From: JALHST01 sp038316335
Lineage (GTDB): Bacteria > Bacteroidota > Bacteroidia > Flavobacteriales > Flavobacteriaceae
DNA length: 64,000 nucleotides
Assembly (NCBI GenBank): GCA_038316335.1
Contig: JBBQAM010000006.1
Span: 48,950-112,949, forward strand
Direction of reading: 5' to 3'
Shown here: piece by piece, positions 59,994-64,000 of the stretch
Numbering within the stretch: position 1 is the first letter of the stretch
Layout: each line of letters starts with the position of its first letter
Translations under genes and position numbers: made by a program
The notes under the pieces: generated by a model
The model's database searches: none
What the model was told of the DNA's origin: nothing
Seen by the model: the letters and a program-made list of their open reading frames with translations, nothing else

Positions 59994-60539
59994 ATGGAAA
60001 AGTTTAAAACCGCGCGCGAGTCAAGGGTATCGATTACAGAGCTAATGCTGCCATCACATTCTAATTTTGGAGGTCAGGTGCATGGCGGACATATCCTAAA
60101 TTTGATGGATCAGATTGCCTTTGCCTGTGCCTCCAAACATTCCCAGAGTTATTGTGTTACGGCATCGGTGAATCGGGTTGATTTCTTGCAGCCCATAGAG
60201 GTCGGGGAATTGGTGACTTTAAAAGCTTCTGTCAATTATACAGGTAAAACATCGATGGTCGTTGGGGTTCGGGTCGAGGCGGAAAATATTACCACGGGCA
60301 AAAAAAAGCATTGCAATTCTTCTTATTTTACAATGGTTGCCAAGGATAAGAATGGGGAAAGTGTCTCCGTACCAGGCCTAATCGTGCATGATAAAAGTGG
60401 AATCAGAAGATTTGCACGTAGCAAATACAGGAAAGAGGAGGCTTTTCAACGCGATACTAAATTTGATGCGGAAAATTTTAAGCCGGTAGAACATCTTGAA
60501 TTTCTGGCAACGGAAAATCTTATTATTGACTTGAAATAA
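59994..60539 (+). CDS. Acyl-CoA thioesterase, YciA/BACH-type hotdog
   Basis: Cytosolic thioesterase of 181 residues. The hotdog core reads LPSHSNFGGQVHGGHILNLMDQIAFACASKHS, with the Asp (in LMDQIAF) and the N-Gly region that define the BACH/YciA class, and VDFLQPIEVGELVTLKASV in the second strand. It hydrolyses acyl-CoA, probably of medium or long chain. The last 17 bases overlap the convergent pgl gene. Confidence 0.92.
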   Translation: MEKFKTARESRVSITELMLPSHSNFGGQVHGGHILNLMDQIAFACASKHSQSYCVTASVNRVDFLQPIEVGELVTLKASVNYTGKTSMVVGVRVEAENITTGKKKHCNSSYFTMVAKDKNGESVSVPGLIVHDKSGIRRFARSKYRKEEAFQRDTKFDAENFKPVEHLEFLATENLIIDLK

Positions 60540-61245
60540 CCCCTTGGGCGGCAACTTCGTCTAAAAACCACCATAAGTTGCCTGATTTAGGGGCTACATA
60601 ACTTGCAGGATACGTTGCATATCCATTCAACTTTTTCACTATTTCGGTTACCTTCTGCGCTTTGTCTTTTCCGGTGACTAAAAAGGCAACCATCTTCGCA
60701 TTGTTGATAACATTTCCTGTGAGGGTAATCCTTTTTTGATTGCTTATAGGATGTATGGCAACTTCACAGCTTCTCATGGAGTTCCATAGGGCCAGGTCTT
60801 TTGGGAATATCGATGCGGTATGCCCATCATCTCCCATTCCTAAAATGACGAGATCAAATTGGGGTCGATTTTCAAAGATGGGCACTATTCTTTCCAAAAG
60901 TTCGGCATAGCGAAGGGCCTCAAATTCAGGATCATTTTCTCCTATTATGCGATGTATATTTTCTTCCGGAATATTGATCTTTGACAACAAATGGTCGGTG
61001 GTCATTTTAAAGTTGCTGTCCACGTCGCTGGGAGGCACACAACGTTCATCTCCCCAATAAAAATGTACCTTCTGCCAAGCGATACGTTGGGCATAGACAT
61101 CGGCTAATACATCGAAGACGATTTTCGGGGTACTGCCACCTGATAAGGCGATATGAACTATTTCCTGCCCCTTAATAAAATCTGTCAAAAAAATGGCAAA
61201 TTTTTGGGCCACCTTTAGTTTAGTATCATAAATCGCAAGCTCCAT
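60523..61245 (-). CDS. pgl: 6-Phosphogluconolactonase (DevB/SOL type)
   Basis: Hydrolyses 6-phosphogluconolactone in the oxidative pentose-phosphate pathway. The 240-residue protein has HIALSGGSTPKIVF, VHFYWGDERCVPPSDVDSN, LVILGMGDDGHTASIFP and RITLTGNVINNA, all typical. The gene follows zwf on the same strand after 237 bases and its end overlaps the thioesterase gene. The GATTTTTG upstream is one base off the TAnnTTTG box. Confidence 0.95.
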   Translation of the reverse strand: MELAIYDTKLKVAQKFAIFLTDFIKGQEIVHIALSGGSTPKIVFDVLADVYAQRIAWQKVHFYWGDERCVPPSDVDSNFKMTTDHLLSKINIPEENIHRIIGENDPEFEALRYAELLERIVPIFENRPQFDLVILGMGDDGHTASIFPKDLALWNSMRSCEVAIHPISNQKRITLTGNVINNAKMVAFLVTGKDKAQKVTEIVKKLNGYATYPASYVAPKSGNLWWFLDEVAAQGVISSQ

Positions 61246-61482
61246 AAAATACTTTTAGTTACTAAATATTTCGAGAATTAACGGCAAAAATCATCGTAGG
61301 AACCTACATCCGGTAACTTTATTGAAGACGCCTAACTTTGTTTCGTTTGAATAAATTTGTTTAGCTATGGCTGCTAATCCAATAATACCACCTCCCTAAA
61401 AAAGATGCTGAATTGAGCTATGAACCTCCACTAAAAAACACTCCTACACATTCTTGAATTCGCCAGGTTTAATACCCTAGGG

Positions 61483-63015
61483 TTAATCGAGAATACAAAA
61501 ACCGGGATCATCGGCCAAATTCTCCCCCGGGTTACGCCATACTCCAAATCCATCTAAAAGGTCGTCGGCGTTTTGTGGACCCCAGACCCCAGCCGAATAC
61601 CCATACATTTTAACATCCTTTCCATTGGCCCAATAATCTAATATGGGGTCTACAAATGCCCATGCCGCCTCAACTTCATCGGCACGTGCATACAATGTGG
61701 CATCGCCCTGCATGGCATCCAGCAACAATCTTTCATAGGCTTCCATCACGTGGTTTTCGGCCAAACTCGAATAGTAAAAATCCAGATTAGCCCGCTCCAC
61801 CTTAAATCCTTGGCCAGGTACCTTTACACCAAATTTTATTAGAATGCCTTCATCGGGCTGTATCCGAATAATCAATTTATTGTCTTTATTGTCCATTCCC
61901 GAATCCTTAAAAATCAAGTGGTGCGGGGCGGCAAAATGAATGACGATTTCGGTAACCTTCGTGGGCATACGCTTCGCCGTACGCACATAAAAAGGCACAT
62001 CGGCCCAACGCCAATTATCAACGAAAAATTTAATGCCTGCATAGGTCTCCGTTTTTGATTCAGGGTCTACATCAGGCTCTTCACGATAGCCGGGTATTTT
62101 TTTTCCATCGATTACCGAGGCCATGTACTGGGCCCGTATCGTATTTTTTTCCAGTATTTCTGGATCTCGCATGATGCGTAGTGATTTTAGCGCCTTTACT
62201 TTTTCATTCCGAATTTCATCGGCATCGGCGCGTATTGGCGGCTCCATGACAACCAAGGCCACAATCTGCAACAGATGGCTTTGAAACATATCACGTAAGG
62301 CACCTGACCGATCATAATAGCCTCCCCGCTTTTCGACCCCGACCGTTTCGGCGTTCGTTATTTCTACATGATGTATATAATTGCGGTTCCATAAAGGCTC
62401 AAAAATGCTATTTGCAAAGCGGGTAACTAATAAATTCTGTACCGTTTCCTTACCTAAATAATGGTCGATCCGATAGATCTGGGATTCCTTAAAATAGCGA
62501 TGCAGTGCATTATTAAGGTTTTCGGCCGTATCCAAACTGTATCCAAATGGCTTTTCGACAATGAGGCGTTTCCAACCGTTCACTTCTTTCGAAAGTCCTT
62601 GCGCGGCAAGATTTTTGGCCACAATCTCATAGAGATTTGGGGGCGTAGAGAGATAGAATATATAGTTGTTCCCGGTTTTGTATTTCGTATTTAATTCAGA
62701 AATCCTTTTGGCAAGTTGTGCATAATCGGTATCGTAGTCCTTTCCCAAATCCTCATAAAATAAGGTATCGGTAAAGGCCTCGATAAAACCAACATCCTGC
62801 TTCCCTAGGGTGTCCTTTAAGTAGGGACTTTCTAAAACTACCTTTTTTCTGAATTCGACATCATTGAGATCGCTGCGACTAACTCCAAGTATTACAAAGT
62901 TTTTGGGAAGTTGTCCGTCTTTGTATAGGTTAAAAATGGCAGGGATCAGTTTGCGTGCCGTAAGGTCGCCGGATGCCCCGAAGATAACGAGCATCTGATT
63001 TTCTGTTTTGTTCAT
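61483..63015 (-). CDS. zwf: Glucose-6-phosphate 1-dehydrogenase
   Basis: First enzyme of the oxidative pentose-phosphate pathway, making NADPH. I start it at 63015 (MNKTENQMLVIFGASGDLTARK), giving 510 residues with the usual GASGDL coenzyme motif near the N terminus; the frame runs on to 63063 but adds unrelated residues. The substrate and catalytic motif YRIDHYLGKETVQN is intact, and EKPFGYSLDTA is seen. It precedes pgl on the minus strand and is divergent from gnd. Confidence 0.96.
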   Translation of the reverse strand: MNKTENQMLVIFGASGDLTARKLIPAIFNLYKDGQLPKNFVILGVSRSDLNDVEFRKKVVLESPYLKDTLGKQDVGFIEAFTDTLFYEDLGKDYDTDYAQLAKRISELNTKYKTGNNYIFYLSTPPNLYEIVAKNLAAQGLSKEVNGWKRLIVEKPFGYSLDTAENLNNALHRYFKESQIYRIDHYLGKETVQNLLVTRFANSIFEPLWNRNYIHHVEITNAETVGVEKRGGYYDRSGALRDMFQSHLLQIVALVVMEPPIRADADEIRNEKVKALKSLRIMRDPEILEKNTIRAQYMASVIDGKKIPGYREEPDVDPESKTETYAGIKFFVDNWRWADVPFYVRTAKRMPTKVTEIVIHFAAPHHLIFKDSGMDNKDNKLIIRIQPDEGILIKFGVKVPGQGFKVERANLDFYYSSLAENHVMEAYERLLLDAMQGDATLYARADEVEAAWAFVDPILDYWANGKDVKMYGYSAGVWGPQNADDLLDGFGVWRNPGENLADDPGFCILD

Positions 63016-63170
63016 AGATTTTTTACTTGCCCTAAATGTATCGAAAAGATAAAGCAATCGCAACGACTTTATTAGTTCTTAAACGGCGATCTCGATATTT
63101 TCCTTTATTTTTGAATGTGTTGTAAACTGGTTTGTTTTTTACGAGCAATTCTAATTTTTAAAGAAAGTAC

Positions 63171-64000
63171 ATGGAAGGTAAATACGATTTTGGCCTAATA
63201 GGTCTTGGGGTAATGGGACGCAATTTCATATTGAACGTAGCCGATAATGGTTTTACCGCTTTTGGCTATGATCTGGATGCCGAAAAGGTCAATGCCCTCA
63301 GGAAAGAAGGAGGCGATACTTCAAAAGTAGATGCATCCGACAACATCAAGGTCTTTGTTCAATCCTTAAAACAGCCCCGTAAAATAATGATGCTCGTGCC
63401 TGCCGGTAAAATTGTTGATTCGGTAATAGAAAGCCTAATCCCCTATATCGACCGGGGCGATATTCTGATCGATGGTGGCAATTCATTCTTTACCGACACC
63501 GATCGAAGGGAAGCATATCTGCAGCAAAAGGGATTTTATTTCTTCGGGGCCGGAGTATCAGGAGGTGCCAAAGGAGCGCGATTCGGACCAAGTATCATGC
63601 CGGGAGGTTCTAAAAGTGCCTATGCCCATGTTAAACCAATCTTTGAAGCGGTTGCCGCAAAATTCGAGGGCGAGCCCTGTGTAGCTTATTTGGGTCCGAA
63701 ATCTGCAGGGAATTACGTTAAAATGGTGCACAACGGCATTGAGTATGGCATGATGCAATTGATATCAGAGATGTACGACCTCCTTAAAAAAGCAGGTAAT
63801 TTGGATAATGATGAACTCCACGAGCTTTTTAATAATTGGAACACCGGTAGGTTGCAATCGTTTTTAATTGAAATAACTGCGGATATTTTTGCGAAAAATG
63901 ACGATTTGGCAGATGGCCGTTTGGTGGATGTTATTCTCGATAAGGCGAAACAAAAAGGAACCGGTAAATGGACTTCCCAGAATGCCATGGATTTGGGAAT
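63171..64000 (+). CDS. gnd: 6-Phosphogluconate dehydrogenase (decarboxylating), 3' truncated by window edge
   Basis: Third enzyme of the oxidative pentose-phosphate pathway, producing ribulose-5-phosphate and NADPH. The frame opens at ATG 63171 and is still open at the last base, 276 codons later. The nucleotide-binding motif GLIGLGVMGRNF at residues 8-19, DGGNSFFTDTDRRE, GVSGGAKGARFGPSIMPGG and KMVHNGIEYGMMQLISE are all diagnostic. It is divergent from zwf with a shared 155-base promoter region containing TATTTTTG at 63106-63113. Confidence 0.95.
   Translation, partial: MEGKYDFGLIGLGVMGRNFILNVADNGFTAFGYDLDAEKVNALRKEGGDTSKVDASDNIKVFVQSLKQPRKIMMLVPAGKIVDSVIESLIPYIDRGDILIDGGNSFFTDTDRREAYLQQKGFYFFGAGVSGGAKGARFGPSIMPGGSKSAYAHVKPIFEAVAAKFEGEPCVAYLGPKSAGNYVKMVHNGIEYGMMQLISEMYDLLKKAGNLDNDELHELFNNWNTGRLQSFLIEITADIFAKNDDLADGRLVDVILDKAKQKGTGKWTSQNAMDLG

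Noticed and set aside
1..64000. Prophage, insertion sequence, CRISPR array, toxin-antitoxin or biosynthetic cluster
   Set aside because: No transposase, integrase, phage structural, Cas, toxin-antitoxin or modular synthase genes appear, and no spaced direct repeats were seen. Gene content and base use look uniform.

Overview
The window is a stretch of chromosome from a member of the Bacteroidota, most likely a marine Flavobacteriaceae. The support is: several promoters of the form TTG-N19/20-TAnnTTTG instead of the E. coli type; TonB-dependent receptors, one of them with an N-terminal carboxypeptidase-regulatory-like domain and a DUF4249 lipoprotein partner; families largely restricted to this group (DUF4252, DUF4294, DUF6095, DUF6495); a monomeric NADP-isocitrate dehydrogenase; a GAPDH with a long N-terminal extension; very short leaders with few Shine-Dalgarno sequences; and several TTG starts. 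I cannot place the genus. I see no insertion sequence, prophage, CRISPR array, tRNA or rRNA. Most of the window is core housekeeping DNA with 67 protein genes.

Layout. 1-3480: riboflavin gene ribD (5' end outside the window), HAD phosphatase, EamA transporter and YigZ in one tightly packed run, converging on an acyl-CoA thioesterase. 3687-6306: dnaA, a low-molecular-weight tyrosine phosphatase and a tetrapyrrole-methylase-family methyltransferase. 6363-9476 (minus): cell-wall cluster of a lytic-transglycosylase-like protein, mltG, a GNAT and dapF. 9616-15011: HtrA protease, GAPDH, a membrane coiled-coil protein, a GNAT, trmD and rplS. 15074-15814: a gene-free stretch with one strong hairpin. 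15815-25775: isocitrate dehydrogenase, a TonB receptor/DUF4249 pair, M42 peptidase, NUDIX and hisS. 25914-27653 (minus): DUF6495 and the rpsF-rpsR-rplI operon. 27888-33920: an orphan LytTR regulator, the nadC-brkB-DUF2147-priA operon and rlmH.

34027-46024: a fused phosphoserine phosphatase/phosphoglycerate dehydrogenase, rdgB, a DEAD-box helicase with a structured leader, a GH13 lipoprotein, a variant metallophosphoesterase, a sirtuin lacking the zinc cysteines and a heme-binding protein. 46061-48102: purB and its helical neighbour. 48168-50907 (minus): ECF sigma factor, membrane anti-sigma candidate and three DUF4252 exported proteins in one operon. 51151-52623: S41 peptidase lipoprotein. 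52676-58048: a vitamin B12 uptake locus, with btuB-like receptor behind a cobalamin riboswitch and a divergent btuF-btuC-btuD set. 58134-64000: rmuC, a small membrane protein, a thioesterase, and the three oxidative pentose-phosphate genes pgl, zwf and gnd (3' end outside the window).

No wholly new system stands out. The most unusual items are the ECF/DUF4252 operon with its candidate self-regulated promoter and hairpins, the possible pseudoknot in front of the DEAD-box helicase, the SerB-SerA fusion, the zinc-less YxxR sirtuin, the His-less metallophosphoesterase, and the orphan hairpin at 15.55 kb.
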